NCBI GenBank assembly: GCA_965153355.1
Contig: OZ231127.1
Location: 38,626,001-38,690,000, forward strand
From: Flaccisagitta enflata
Taxonomy: Eukaryota; Chaetognatha; Sagittoidea; Aphragmophora
Length of the DNA: 64,000 nucleotides
Direction: 5' to 3'
A program made the position numbers and the translations under genes. Numbering within the stretch: position 1 is the stretch's first letter; every line of letters starts with the position of its first letter. Shown piece by piece: positions 1 to 16,530 of this stretch. The notes under the pieces are model-generated. The model was not told the DNA's origin and made no database searches. It worked only from the letters and a program-made list of their open reading frames with translations.

Positions 1-1974
1 ACACTGATGGATTTAATTTTCAAAACCGAGCAACATATCGCGTACTCGCGTACACATTTCATGACATGTATTATTGTTCCCACAACACTAATTGATAAGC
101 CATTTATTTTCATTCTGAATAAGCATAGATAATACAACTGAGGATATGAGTGATACTAATGATAACAGCTAGTTTTACAACAAAGTCATTACATTACATC
201 ATCAACACTTTGTTATGATACTGATATCTCACCCACCGTGCAGCTTTGGTATTAATAACAATATCAATAATACACAACAAGAACATAAAAAGGGACCATG
301 TGTACATAAAAGTGACGTGAAACTAAAATGACAAATGATGTTAGCCATTTCTCTCCGTTTCTGTCTCGAAATGCCGGGCGGCAGGTCGGCGAGACGAAGA
401 AGAAAACAGCTGTAAAAAGTTGACGTGGAACTTGGCTTCCCCGTGGCTGCGATACGCAAGAACAACAACCCGTTCACGTTCCGGCCACATTCTATTCATT
501 AAAAACTAACTTCTGTGTCGTTTTACATAACAGTATAAAAATGTCCTGTTTCATCTCCTTTGTTTTTGCTTTTAGGCGATTGCAAATACTTCTTTATGAC
601 GCTACGTCTCTCTGTTCATTCGTGTAGTCCATCAGTTTGTCATTTTATTCATTGTTCTAAGATGATTCAGTGTGTACACCTGAGCATAAATAATCTTTAT
701 AGGCCGTCTGAAGAGCATATAGACAAAAAGTTTGAAAGTAATGTAAAAAAATGCTTTCAACAAATCAAGTCGGCATGACGGCAATTGAAAAACGTGTGCG
801 AATGACTGATGTTAGTGAACAAGTGGTAATTGAGACCAGCGCTGAAACCAAGCATTTGAACGGAACCACATTCGGTTTTGAAGAAAAAAAGCAGCACCAA
901 AACAAAATAAAAAAAAAGTAACAGACAAAGCAAAAAATATTCAAACAGTTTTCTGCTCTCAGTGGCGGGTATACTTTGAGCCCGCCCTCCTCTTAACTAG
1001 TAGATCCGCATGTTTACAATTATCGCTTGAAAAAAAGACAATCATGGGTGATAGAAGGAGAAAAAAGAAGATCCGAATTAAAATCCCATGAAAAAGATGA
1101 ATGCCTTTAATTAATTCGATTTTTCAATTATGAATAAAGTAACCCATTGCAGATGACAAAGTCAAGGACAGATTAAGGAGGCTCCACGCAGTGGCTATTG
1201 GTAAATCAAGTTATCTTTATTCATTGAATTGCAATTGCATCGGTAATGATAAATAAGGTTGTCCAAAGCGACCAACAAAACGGCAGAACTAGAATTGTTG
1301 TGGAATCGCGAATAATTGGGAAGAAAAAGAATCGATAACAATAGAAATAGATGATTTTTATGCAGTTGGTATAAAAGACGGAAACGACAACATCACAAAC
1401 ATTGATCAAGCCTACGTATCTTTTCAGACAAAATTTTTTGCGTGCGAAGGAACCTCCTTTATGAGACAACTATTAGTCCAAAATGGAAGTTTTATGAGCA
1501 TTGATATATCAAAGCTCACGTTTGTATGAAAAAAAATGTGTCAGGTCGACATAGGTACAAAGTAGATTGTCGTCGACAATTTGTCGAACTACTTCACTAC
1601 GAATATCCACAAACAGATTTGTTTTAAATGGAGCTGTGAAGGTAAACTGTGTCAGCTGTGAGGGACATTTGGATTATGCCCTACGGTTCAGCACACTCAT
1701 CTGGTACTCTTTCTTGCCATTGGCACTTGTAGCAAACAGCTGAAAATGATTGATTTTTGCTATGGGTGGGATTGTTATTTTGAATAATCTCATGATAATC
1801 CTAAGATGGTCGAAGTTGTACTAAGGATAGTATAGATTGATTCGGATTAAACACCATTGAGAGCTCCAAAGGCTCTCATCTTTAAGGGAAAGGGGTTGAG
1901 TAGTAATGTTGTCCAACTTTCATATAAAATCTAACAGAGTCTTAGGTCACAAACTCGTCCAAGCCCGATATTCT
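1..1974. other. Unassigned AT-rich sequence
   Basis: I see no recognisable gene, RNA or repeat here. Short open frames of 60-82 codons occur on both strands, but none shows a known domain or a convincing pair of splice sites. Confidence 0.5.
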
Positions 1975-2464
1975 AACAGGTCGCCCAAGGTCAATATGTG
2001 GTCAGCGATACCCATTGCCCTGCTTTGCATGGTTGTAAATTGGAGTAAGAGGCAGGGCAGCGGCCCCGAAGGGGACAAAGTTCTGTAGAATACAGGGGAC
2101 TTTTGTTTGTTCGTTTGTCCGTTTGTTCGTCCCCCCCAGGCCCTCTCAGGCCTGAGTTTTGCCCTACCAGGCCTAAAATCTGCCCTCTCAGGCCTGAAAT
2201 CTGTCCTTTCAGGCCTTGAATCTGAGAGGGCAGATTTATGGCCTGAGAGGGCAGATTCAAGGCCTGAGAGTGGCGGTTTCAGGCCTGAGAGGGCAAATTT
2301 TAGGCCTGAGAGGGCAGATTACACGCCTGAGAGGCCAGATTTTAGGCCCGATAGGGCAGATTTCAGGCCTGAGAGGGCCTGGGGGGGATGAACAAACGAA
2401 CGAACAAAAGTCCCCTATGTTCTACAGGACTTCATCCCCTTCGGGGTCGCTGCCCAAAAGGCAG
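1975..2464. mobile_element. Foldback (giant palindrome) element, family B copy 1
   Basis: The head holds the phrase CAATATGTGGTCAGCGATAC. Inverted ends follow: GGGCAGCGGCCCC near 2054 is answered by GGGGTCGCTGCCC near 2444-2456, and the inner CCTGTAGAACACAGG-type block is mirrored too. The interior is an array of about 21 bp units (GGCCTGAGAGGGCAG with a variable tail). The unit runs in one orientation up to about 2222 and in the other afterwards, so nearly 400 bp can fold on itself. Open frames here are translations of the array. Foldback transposons are a known class, but I do not recognise this family by name. Confidence 0.75.
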
Positions 2465-5412
<2,948 letters not shown>

Positions 5413-5594
5413 ACAAGAAAAAGGGGCCCGATACAAGTCGCTCGCGGGTGGGCAGGGCAGTGATAAAAAAGGTTAGTCATGCAGCAGTAATGAAACACCC
5501 GCCCATACACGCCAATAGAAGTAAGAAAAAGTTAAGTTTGACGGACGAACGGACAGACATAGCGTGTTGTAGAGTCGCGTCGCGCGACTAAAAA
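5413..5594 (+). mobile_element. Helentron-like short element, family A copy 1
   Basis: The degraded 5' end reads GGCCCGATACAAGTCGCTCG with the usual GGGTGGGCAGGG behind it. The 3' end has a GACGGACGAACGGACAGAC tract and the hairpin AGTCGCGTCGCGCGACT at 5572-5588, followed by AAAAA. Confidence 0.65.
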
Positions 5595-6079
5595 GAGGAC
5601 CGATTCAGATATCAACGGCAAAAAATCATTATAACCAAAATCCAGTGTTTGGCAAACGTCACAGACTGATTGAGTAGGCTAGTCTATCCATCGTCTATAT
5701 TTTCCTTCTCCCAAAGTCTTTCTTTTTTCTTGTCTTTATTTTCTTTTGATTAAGAGCCTTTATAGAACCTGCTTTTTACGCGGGCCCCTACGGTCCCAAT
5801 CTGACCCCTTAGGCAACGAAGACGATGATGAATATCATTTTTTCTCTCTCTCATTCGACTATTGTCTTCTTTATATCCCTCTATCGCTATCTCTCTGTCT
5901 CGCTCTCTGTCATTGTTTTGACTCAATCTCGGCTTCTGTTGATAAGTCGTTTTGCTCTCCTACTCAACTGCATATCGAGAACCATTCATATCATGTCTTG
6001 AGATACTTTACAGCATCTAAGAACCAATCTGATAAACTTTCCCCAAATGAGGGACTGGTCATCAGGATAGAACATATAA
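5595..6079. other. Unassigned sequence
   Basis: A frame of 116 codons from about 5746 is low-complexity Ser/Leu in its middle and shows no known domain. I do not call it a gene. Confidence 0.4.
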
Positions 6080-6242
6080 ATAAATTAATCAATTAATTAA
6101 ATAACTAATTAATTAATTAACTAATTAATTAATTAATTAATTAATTAATTAATTAATTAATCAATCAATCAATCAATCAATCAATTAATTAATTAATTAA
6201 TTAATTAATTAATTAATTAATTAATTAATTAATTAATTAATC
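6080..6242. repeat. (TTAA)n microsatellite
   Basis: TTAA tetranucleotides, interrupted at 6161-6185 by TCAA units. Because TTAA is self-complementary the tract can extrude cruciforms. Confidence 0.95.
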
Positions 6243-6485
6243 GTTCAGAAACCTCTCCAACAGCAGAAACCACCATCATTTGAATTCGCCTGTTTATAGG
6301 TTTGAGGAGTGATAGAGATAGAAACAAAGATTTTGCTGCTCAAACGCCACTGCTGCCTCGAGAACTACATTTCCTTTACAGAATCTGCGGCACGCGACCT
6401 CAAATGGTACAACCGCCGAAATTTGTACAACGTTGGGCCTCTTTCTCACTTCTGAATCGGGTTCTTCTTTTTATTCCTTTTTTCT

Positions 6486-6486
<1 letters not shown>

Positions 6487-6570
<84 letters not shown>

Positions 6571-6577
6571 TCCCTCT
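6487..6577. repeat. (CT)n microsatellite
   Basis: Pure CT tract ending in CCCTCT variants. A complementary GA tract follows 150 bp later. Confidence 0.97.
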
Positions 6578-6726
6578 CTAATTTTTTTCTTTTTTCTCTG
6601 ATATTTCTACCACTCTCCCGCCAAAGGTTATACGTCCCGAATGTAGCGGCGTGCGTTTTAGTTAATCAAACAATTCTGTTTGACAACCAAGTAGAACGAG
6701 TAAAAGAGAAAGTGTGATGAGAAAGA

Positions 6727-6733
6727 AAGAGAG

Positions 6734-6807
<74 letters not shown>
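6727..6807. repeat. (GA)n microsatellite
   Basis: Pure GA tract, complementary to the CT tract at 6487-6577, so the two form a long inverted pair. Confidence 0.97.
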
Positions 6808-6808
<1 letters not shown>

Positions 6809-6934
6809 AGGGCATCGATTTGATACGGTTCCATCGCAGATGGAAAAATGGCAAAATGACTCATTTTGTATTTAGTTATATCTTTGATGTGTTCTGATGA
6901 CTTCTTGTAAAGTGTAAACCTTGCTGTCAATGAT

Positions 6935-7933
6935 AACTATGGCCAAAAAAAGAGGTCACTATGTTTTGCTAGTTTCTGCTTAACTATGGGGCTGAACCAC
7001 AGAAAAATCCATGTCCGTTTGAAAGCTCTGCGAAAAATCTTGCAATGAAGATAACCTATGAAAATCGAGCTAGTCACTGAATCACGAACAGTAAGGCTCC
7101 ATTCCACTGAAGCACGACTTCGTGCTTCAGTGGAATTGACTCTTGACCTCTTTTCAGGTTGCAACGAAATAAAAAGTCAATCCAGTTTTTCTTTGATTGT
7201 TCACAACAATTTATTTCAGTGCAATTAAAACTTTTTTATTTTTCTTATTCAAATAAAGATAGGTTTTCCATTTTGTCATAAATTGTTGTCTTTGGAAATT
7301 TTCTCTTAATTTTTTTCTTTTTTTAAAGTCTTTTTTCATGACAAAAACTTTTTCCTATCACATGAATGTATGTTTTTATGAAAAAAATTAAGTTTTACCA
7401 CTTGAAGTTTTGATTGGGATAAAAACTTGATAGATATAAAAAGATATTTTACTCTTGATAACAACATTCTTTTGATTTAGTAAGTCTACTTAGATGAAGA
7501 GAAATGGTAAGAGGTAAAAAGAAAGAAGATGATTTCTTTTGATTGAATTAAATGAAGAATACTTTGACTATCTTTGCTTCACTGAAAAAATCATTTATTA
7601 CCAATTCCATTGAAGCTCAATTTGCAGAGAGCACTAGTTAGTCTTTATTCCACTGAAGTACGACGTCGTGATTTAGTGGAAATGATTTTAACCTAAGCAC
7701 AATTTTCGTGATTGAATGGTTGCCTGATGAAAATCACGTAGTGAATATCAAAATTCTTGACCACCTGTCTTCATCCTAAGCAGATAGAGCTAGGACATCC
7801 AGCAAGGTCTCATTTGAAAGATCTTTCGCAGAGCTTCAAAATGGTCATGTGTTTTGCTTTGTTTTTCTCATTGGTTGAATGTGTTTGTTTTGTTTGGTTT
7901 TTTTTTCTCTTTTTTTTTGTCTTCGCCGTAGTT
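6935..7933. mobile_element. Inverted-repeat transposon, family E copy 1
   Basis: The left end AACTATGGCCAAAAAAAG is mirrored on the right by a T-run and GCCGTAGTT. The arms match over roughly 150-200 bp: the left arm holds TTTGAAAGCTCTGCGAAAAA, and the right arm holds its imperfect complement near 7813-7835. Two related elements lie at 49131-49739 and 53931-54534. No transposase frame was seen. The superfamily is unknown. Confidence 0.6.
7096..7684. mobile_element. Possible nested element bounded by two palindromes
   Basis: At 7101-7134 the block TTCCACTGAAGCACGA is followed after two bases by its exact complement. A degraded version of the same palindrome, starting TTCCACTGAAGTACGAC, lies at 7650-7683. 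The AT-rich DNA between has no coding signal. The matched palindromes may be the ends of an element inserted in the family E copy, but this is inference. Confidence 0.4.
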
Positions 7934-8159
7934 AGTCCAATCAACAATTTTTTTGTTTACTGAAACCACTTATGAATGAAGTGAAACTTATATTTATGTT
8001 TCACTAAAACAGTTCATAAGATAAGTGATTGGGAATTTGTTTCATAGACAACAAGAAAAGTGTACTCCCAGATAACGCCGGACGATGTCATGAAATGGTT
8101 CAGACTTATTTCAAGCTTGAATTCCTAGGAACCGTTGGAAATCTAGCAACGACTACGTT

Positions 8160-8255
8160 TTGTCGCCACCACCATCGTCGTCGTCGTTTTCGTCGTCATC
8201 ACCATCGCCCTCGTCATCGTCATCACCGTCGTCGTCGTCATCACCGTCGTCGTCT

Positions 8256-8299
<44 letters not shown>
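8160..8299. repeat. (CGT)n/(CAT)n trinucleotide tract
   Basis: CGT and CAT triplets. On the minus strand it reads as poly-Asp, which is an artefact of the repeat. Confidence 0.95.
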
Positions 8300-8300
<1 letters not shown>

Positions 8301-8412
8301 ATCAACCGTTGAGCCGTTGACATGGACAGGTCTCCGAGATTCGCGTTAAAGACAAATGAGGTGAACCGATCCGCGGCACACGACGAAGAATCTTCCATCC
8401 GTTCATGCTTCA

Positions 8413-8576
<164 letters not shown>

Positions 8577-8645
8577 TTTTCAAAATATATTTTCACCGTT
8601 ATTTTCCCCGGCCCTACCAGCCACCATCTTCAGATCGCAGCTCTC

Positions 8646-8852
8646 TTTTTAGTCGCGTGCACGCGACTCTACAACCCGCTTTGTCCGTCGGTCGGTCGGT
8701 TGGTCGGTCGGTCGGTTGGTCGGTTGGTCGGTCGGTTTTTTTACGATTTTATTTCTTTCACCTCACTGCTCCGGCCCAAATGATCTGGTGACCTCAAATA
8801 TGGCCCCTGCCCACCCGCACGCGACTTCGGTAGCCGTGTATCCGGCCTTGTT
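8646..8852 (-). mobile_element. Helentron-like short element, family A copy 2
   Basis: Complete copy on the minus strand. Its 3' hairpin AGTCGCGTGCACGCGACT lies at 8651-8668, next to TTTTT. A GGTC/GGTT microsatellite follows at 8690-8738. The 5' end (complement of CCGGCCTTGTT) finishes near 8852. The 5' motif AGTCGCGTGC (complement of 8817-8826) equals the hairpin arm. Confidence 0.8.
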
Positions 8853-9066
8853 CCATTTTCAATTTCTCCTCTTCTTATCAGCACTCATCCTCCTCCTTGC
8901 CCTCCTCCTCCACCCCCTCAAACCTGTTTCATGCCCGGGGATTGATGAGCAACCCCGAGGAGATGCTCAGGGCGCTCGCGCCTTTCGCCTTACGCCATCA
9001 CAACCTCGGTTCTATTCTTACTGACTGTTTTCCTACTAAACTTCAACAATTTACCTCTTTTCTACA

Positions 9067-9183
9067 TTCATTCATTCATTCATTCATTCATTCATTCATT
9101 CATTCATTCATTCATTCATTCATTCATACAATAATTCATTCATTCATTTATTCATTCATTCATTCATTCACATATTGATTCAT
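9067..9183. repeat. (ATTC)n microsatellite
   Basis: ATTC tetranucleotides with a few interruptions. A poly-(Ser-Phe-Ile-His) frame over it is spurious. Confidence 0.95.
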
Positions 9184-9998
<815 letters not shown>

Positions 9999-10189
9999 TC
10001 TGGTTACTGGTTAGACCCTCCAGTGATAGAGCTCATCAAATCAATATAGGGAGTTCTTTTATTATGATTTTCGAGGGGGACAAGCCGTTTGGCGACTCTT
10101 GCCTTGACTTAGTTAACTTGAATTTAAGTAAGTCTTAAGGCTTCTTTCACGTTGAATTGGCTACAGTTACAATAAGGTTTTGAAAGATG

Positions 10190-10424
10190 AACAAGGCCAG
10201 ATACGCAGCCAATAAGTAGTCCCTTGCGGGAGGGCAGGGGCTATAATACTGATGGGCAGTATGTGGCTGGGCGGTAGCATTATTGTGGCTGGGCAGCCGG
10301 CAGGGGCTGTGATGATCTTAATCACTGTTTCAACCGATTTCGAGTCATTCCGATTTTCGCGTTACGAGCTTCCTTCCCAGGGACACACTCTCTTATAGAG
10401 TCGCTTTGCAAGCGACTAAAAAAA
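10190..10424 (+). mobile_element. Helentron-like short element, family A copy 3
   Basis: Starts AACAAGGCCAGATACGC and ends with the hairpin AGTCGCTTTGCAAGCGACT at 10399-10417, followed by A7. The 5' motif AGTCCCTTGC at 10217-10226 differs by one base from the hairpin arm AGTCGCTTGC. This is the TTGC-type subfamily. Confidence 0.75.
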
Positions 10425-10675
10425 TGGGAACAGAAAAAAACTGACTGCTCCACCGTGGCGTGGACATTGGACAAGAGAGGGGTTCCACTCATGAAGAAAA
10501 TATCAGGATTAAGATCAAAGTTAGTGGCAGTGGTCCAGACAGAATCCGATGAAATTGCCAGTTTTCAGTGCGAGCGACCCCAAAGGCCGAAAAAAATCGA
10601 TAAAGAAATAAGACAAAAGATGAAACTATGTGGCGCGTGCTTCCACAATATAGACAAGTGAAAAATCGATAAGCC

Positions 10676-10678
<3 letters not shown>

Positions 10679-10718
<40 letters not shown>
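10679..10718. repeat. (CT)n microsatellite
   Basis: Short CT tract. Confidence 0.95.
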
Positions 10719-10722
<4 letters not shown>

Positions 10723-11002
10723 AATTTGGTATTTATAAGATATCTAGACAGTCAAATTGACGGAAATTATCTTGTAGCCGGGAGGGGCAATCCTTGGCAG
10801 CTCGTGCCGATGATCTCTTTTAAAAAGATATTTTACTCAGGTTTTTTATCATCATCTTTTCTCTTCTCTTCTGGTACTCGTGTCTAACATTTTCCTCTGA
10901 CATTTGAAATGTTGATTATACCATTTTTTTAAACTCTCAATTTTTATTCTTTTTTAAAAAATTAATTGTCCGAGATTTTTGGAAGAAATTTGAGTATTAA
11001 AG

Positions 11003-12084
<1,082 letters not shown>

Positions 12085-12422
12085 TAAAACAGGTGGCCCA
12101 AGGGCAATATGTGGTCTGCGATACCCGTTGCATTGCTTTGCATGGTTGTGACTTGAAATGGGGGTTAGCAGGGCAGCGGCCCCAAAGAGGACGAAGTCCT
12201 GTAGAACACAGGGGTTCTTTTGTTTGTCCGTCTCCCCCTTGAATCTGAGAGTACAGGCCTTAAAGGTCAGATTCCAGGCCTGAGAAGGCAGATTCCAGGC
12301 CTGAGAGGGCATATTTCAGGCCTGAGAGGGCCTGAGGGGACGAACAAACAAATGGATGAACGAAAGTCCCCCTGTGTTCTACAGGACTTTGTCCCCTTCA
12401 GGGCCGCTGCGCAAAAAGGGGC
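12085..12422. mobile_element. Foldback element, family B copy 2 (short)
   Basis: Head CAATATGTGGTCTGCGATAC, inverted GCAGCGGCCCC-type ends and CCTGTAGAACACAGGGG mirrored near 12370-12390. It keeps only about five units of the 21-bp array, almost all on the right arm, so it looks like a copy contracted by recombination between units. Confidence 0.7.
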
Positions 12423-12520
12423 GAGAGTTTCAATTCATTGTTGAACAATGTAGTTCTATCAAAATCACTGTCATTTTAACTATGAATCAGTAACTAAACA
12501 AGATAGCATAAACAGTCAGC

Positions 12521-13006
12521 ACACCGGCCCTAAATGACCACCTATCAAGCTCCTAGGCCTATCTCAACTCTATCCACCCATAACCACCACCTTCCACCCT
12601 CACACTGGCCCTAAATGACCACCTATCAAGCTCCTAGGCCTATCTCAACTCTATCCACCCATAACCACCACCTTCCACCCTCACACTGGCCCTAAATGAC
12701 CACCTATCAAGCTCCTAGGCCTATCTCAACTCTATCCACCCAAAACCACCACCTTCCACCGTCACACTGGCCTTAAATGACCACCTATCAAGCTCCTAGG
12801 CCTATCTCAACTCTATCCACCCATAACCACCACCTTCCACCGTCACACTGGCCCTAAATGACCACCTATCAAGCTCCTAGGCCTATCTCAACTCTATCCA
12901 CCCATAACCACCACCTTCCACCCTCACACTGGCCCTAAATGACCACCTATCAAGCTCCTAGGCCTATCTCAACTCAATCCACCCATAACCACCACCTTCC
13001 TCAAAA
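12521..13006. repeat. 81-bp minisatellite, six copies
   Basis: The phrase GGCCCTAAATGACCACC recurs at 12526, 12607, 12688, 12769, 12850 and 12931, an exact 81-bp spacing. Units differ by only a few bases, so the array is young or homogenised. No open frame continues through it. Confidence 0.95.
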
Positions 13007-13012
13007 CATAAC

Positions 13013-13239
13013 AGGTATATATATCATACCGTTGGTTTTGATACAACATACTGATGGTAAACAAAATATTGTATGCAACAACTAGAGGTTAACACCCGGC
13101 TGTTATTCTAACAACCAGTTGTTGTATACAACATTTTGTTTGTTACATGCGGCTGTAATTTGAGCAACTGGTTGTTGCAGACAATATTTGTTCATGAGCA
13201 GTATGTTGGATCAAAGCAAATGGTATGATATATATACCT
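13013..13239. mobile_element. Palindromic element next to the 81-bp array
   Basis: The ends are exact complements over 18 bp (AGGTATATATATCATACC and its reverse). Pairing continues imperfectly for about 60 bp on each side around GTTGTATGCAACAAC-like inner repeats. No coding potential. It begins directly at the end of the 81-bp array. Confidence 0.65.
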
Positions 13240-13264
13240 ACAGTGTTTTGTCCACTGACTGTAA

Positions 13265-13412
13265 ATGGCCACCGGGTAGGCAGGGGCAGTGACAAATTTG
13301 GTCAATCTAGAATTTGGGCTGAAGCATCGATGCAAGAACTGCCCGTAAACATCAAAAAAGCAATGCGTGACAGATGGACCAAGCAACCAATGGACCGACC
13401 GACAGACTAATA
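13265..13412 (+). mobile_element. Partial family A fragment
   Basis: Keeps GGCCACCGGGTAGGCAGGGG at the start and a GACCGACCGACAGAC tract at the end. Both terminal signatures are gone. Confidence 0.45.
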
Positions 13413-13836
<424 letters not shown>

Positions 13837-13992
13837 GTGAAAAAGAAGATTTTGTTTTGTCTCGCATTTGAGTGTTATGAAAGAATTTTTGGAGACATGA
13901 AACATTTGGAGCCGTTAAAAAAAATCCTTTGACGGTTCTTAATACCAACCGTCAACCGTGAGACAAATGAGAAGAAACGAATTAAAAGAATT

Positions 13993-15427
13993 AACAAGGC
14001 CAACACCTATAAGTCGCGTGCAGGACAAAAATAACTGAACTGACCTGACTCCCTATTATATCTTTTTCTCAAAAATCAGACTTAAACCAGACCCAAACCA
14101 GACTCAAACCAGACTCAAACCAGAATTAAACCAGACCTAAACCAGACCAAAACCAGACCAAAACCAGACCAAAACCAGACCTAAACTAGACCTAAACCAG
14201 ACCTAAACCAGACATAAACCAGGCCTAAACCAGACCTTAACCAGACTTAAACCAGACTAAAACCAGACTTAAACCAGACTTAAACCAGACTTAAACCAGA
14301 CTCAAGCCAGACTTAAACCAGACTCAAACCAGACTCAAACCAGACTCAAACCAGACTCAAACCAGACTCAAACCAGACTCAAACCAGACTCAAGCCAGAC
14401 TTAAACCAGACTAAACCATACATAAACCAGACTTAGACCTGACTTAAACCAGACTTAAACCAGACTTAAACCAGACTTAAACCAGACTCAAACCAGACAT
14501 AAACCAGACTTAAACCAGACTTAAACCAGACCCAAACCAGCAGACTTAAACCAGCAGACTTAAACCAGCAGACTTAAACCAGCAGACTTAAACCAGCAGA
14601 CTTAAACCAGCAGACTTAAACAAGCAGACTTAAACCAGCAGACCTAAACCAGCAAACCTAAACCAGCAGACTTAAACCAGCAGACTTAAACCAGCAGACT
14701 TAAACCAGCAGACTTAAACCAGCCGACTTAAACCAGCCGACTTAAACCAGCCGACTTAAACCAGCGGATTTAAACCAGCAGACTTAAACCAGCAGACTTA
14801 ACCAGCAGACCTAAATCAGCCAACTCAAACCAGCCAACCTAAACCAGCCAACTCAAACCAGCAGACTTAAAGCAGCAGACTTAAAGCAGCAGACTTGAAC
14901 CAGCGGACTTAAACCAGAAGACTTAAACCAGCAGACTTAAACCAGCAGACTTAAACCAGCAGACTTATACCAGCAGACTTAAAAATGATCAAAAATGACC
15001 AAAATGACCAAAATGACCAAAATGATCAAAAATGACCAAAAATGACCAAAAATGACCAAAAATGACCAAAATGACCGAAATGAACGAAATGACCGAAATG
15101 ACCAAAAATGACCAAAAATGACCAAAAATGATCATAAATGATCATAAATGATCAAAAATGATCAAAAATGACCAAAATGACCGAAATGTCCGAAATGTCC
15201 AAAATGACCAAAAATGACCAAAAATGATAAAAAATGATAAAAAATGACCAAAAACAACCAATAATTCTCAAAAACACCAAAAAAATGATTCAAAATAACT
15301 CCAGACGACCCAAAGCGACAAAAAACGACGCAAAAAAGCAAAGTGTTACGGACGGACGGACGGACCGACCGACCGACCGACGGACCGACGGAGCGGGTTG
15401 TAGAGTCGCGTGCACGCGACTAAAAAA
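13993..15427 (+). mobile_element. Family A copy 4, swollen by internal minisatellites
   Basis: The 5' end AACAAGGCCAACACC with motif AGTCGCGTGC (14012-14021) and the 3' end (GACG/GACC tract at 15338-15392, hairpin AGTCGCGTGCACGCGACT at 15404-15421, then A6) belong to one element. Motif and hairpin arm are identical. About 1.2 kb of tandem repeats lie between the two ends instead of the usual 100 bp. Confidence 0.65.
14078..15245. repeat. Three-stage minisatellite inside family A copy 4
   Basis: Stage 1 (14078-14530) repeats an 11-bp ACCAGACTTAA unit. Stage 2 (14530-14985) repeats a 14-bp ACCAGCAGACTTAA unit, the first unit plus CAG. Stage 3 (14985-15245) repeats a 9-10 bp AAAATGACC unit. The sharp borders suggest that one variant unit at a time was amplified. 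Confidence 0.9.
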
Positions 15428-15483
15428 GAAGGTTTATTTTCTTTTTCTCATTTTCTACCTTTATCCCTTTTTTCTTCTTCCTC

Positions 15484-15488
<5 letters not shown>

Positions 15489-15535
<47 letters not shown>
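15489..15535. repeat. (CT)n microsatellite
   Basis: Short CT tract about 60 bp after the end of family A copy 4. Confidence 0.95.
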
Positions 15536-15538
<3 letters not shown>

Positions 15539-16306
15539 AAATTTTAAAATGTTTTCATAGAAAGATGTCAAAAATGAATGCTGAGGCGTCATTAAAAAAA
15601 AAAGACTAGAGAGAGAAAAATAAAAAAGAAATCAGTGAGAAATGAAGGAATAAAGGATAAACAGAACAGATAGTCAGTTTCCATAACAGTGATTTGGTCG
15701 TATTCTAGCAGGCTTTATTTTGTGAGTTTACTGTTATCAAACCCAGAGCGATTTAGCTGTTGATGAAACTATTTTTTTTTTTCAGATTTAGTGACTAGGC
15801 ACTAGTATTCAAACAATTGGTCCTTCTACTGAGTGACACGGCATTCTCTACGCACACAGCGAGATTCTTATTTATTGAAAATCTTTAAGGAAAAAGAAAC
15901 TCTTACAAAAATTTTTGATTGTGTATCAAAGAATTGCATGGTGATCTTTATTTGTCTGATTTTTTTTGGCTAGATGGGTTAATTTGACGCTTTCTTACTT
16001 CTTACATAAACATTATCCGTCTCAAAAGTAATAGAATCATTTTCTTTTATCGATCTTCCCCCCCCCCCTCATTTCCAGAGTTTGCTTCGTTTTCTTCTTT
16101 TTTTCTTTTTTGCCCCTTTCTCTCTTTTTTCCCCCTTTCCTCATTTTTTTTTGTCCCTCTTTTGTTTTCTTTTTCGTATTTTTCTCTCCTGTTTCTCATC
16201 TCATGAACCAGAAATTTCATGACAAAGTCTGCCCTCTCTCCGACCCTCTCATGCTGATGTTTCTTTCTTGGATTTTTGCTGCGCCATTTTTTTCCTCCTT
16301 TTCCTC

Positions 16307-16309
<3 letters not shown>
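15536..16309. other. Unassigned T-rich sequence
   Basis: No gene seen. A C-run lies at 16059-16068 and pyrimidine-rich DNA leads into the next CT tract. Confidence 0.4.

Positions 16310-16368
<59 letters not shown>
16310..16368. repeat. (CT)n microsatellite
   Basis: CT tract. Confidence 0.96.
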
Positions 16369-16370
<2 letters not shown>

Positions 16371-16463
16371 ACCACCTTTGTCTTTTTTCTTGATGGCATT
16401 GATTTTGAATTTAGGTCGCAGTAGCTGAAGGAACAACCTGGAGATTTCTTGTTTCTTCTTCAT

Positions 16464-16530
16464 AGTCGCAAGCGAGCGACTCTATAGCTCTACACGCCGG
16501 TCGGTCAGTCTGTTTGTCCATTGGTGTGTT
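16464..16530 (-). mobile_element. Family A 3' end fragment
   Basis: Hairpin AGTCGCAAGCGAGCGACT followed by CGGTCGGTCAGTCTG on this strand. No matching 5' end was found to the right. Confidence 0.5.
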
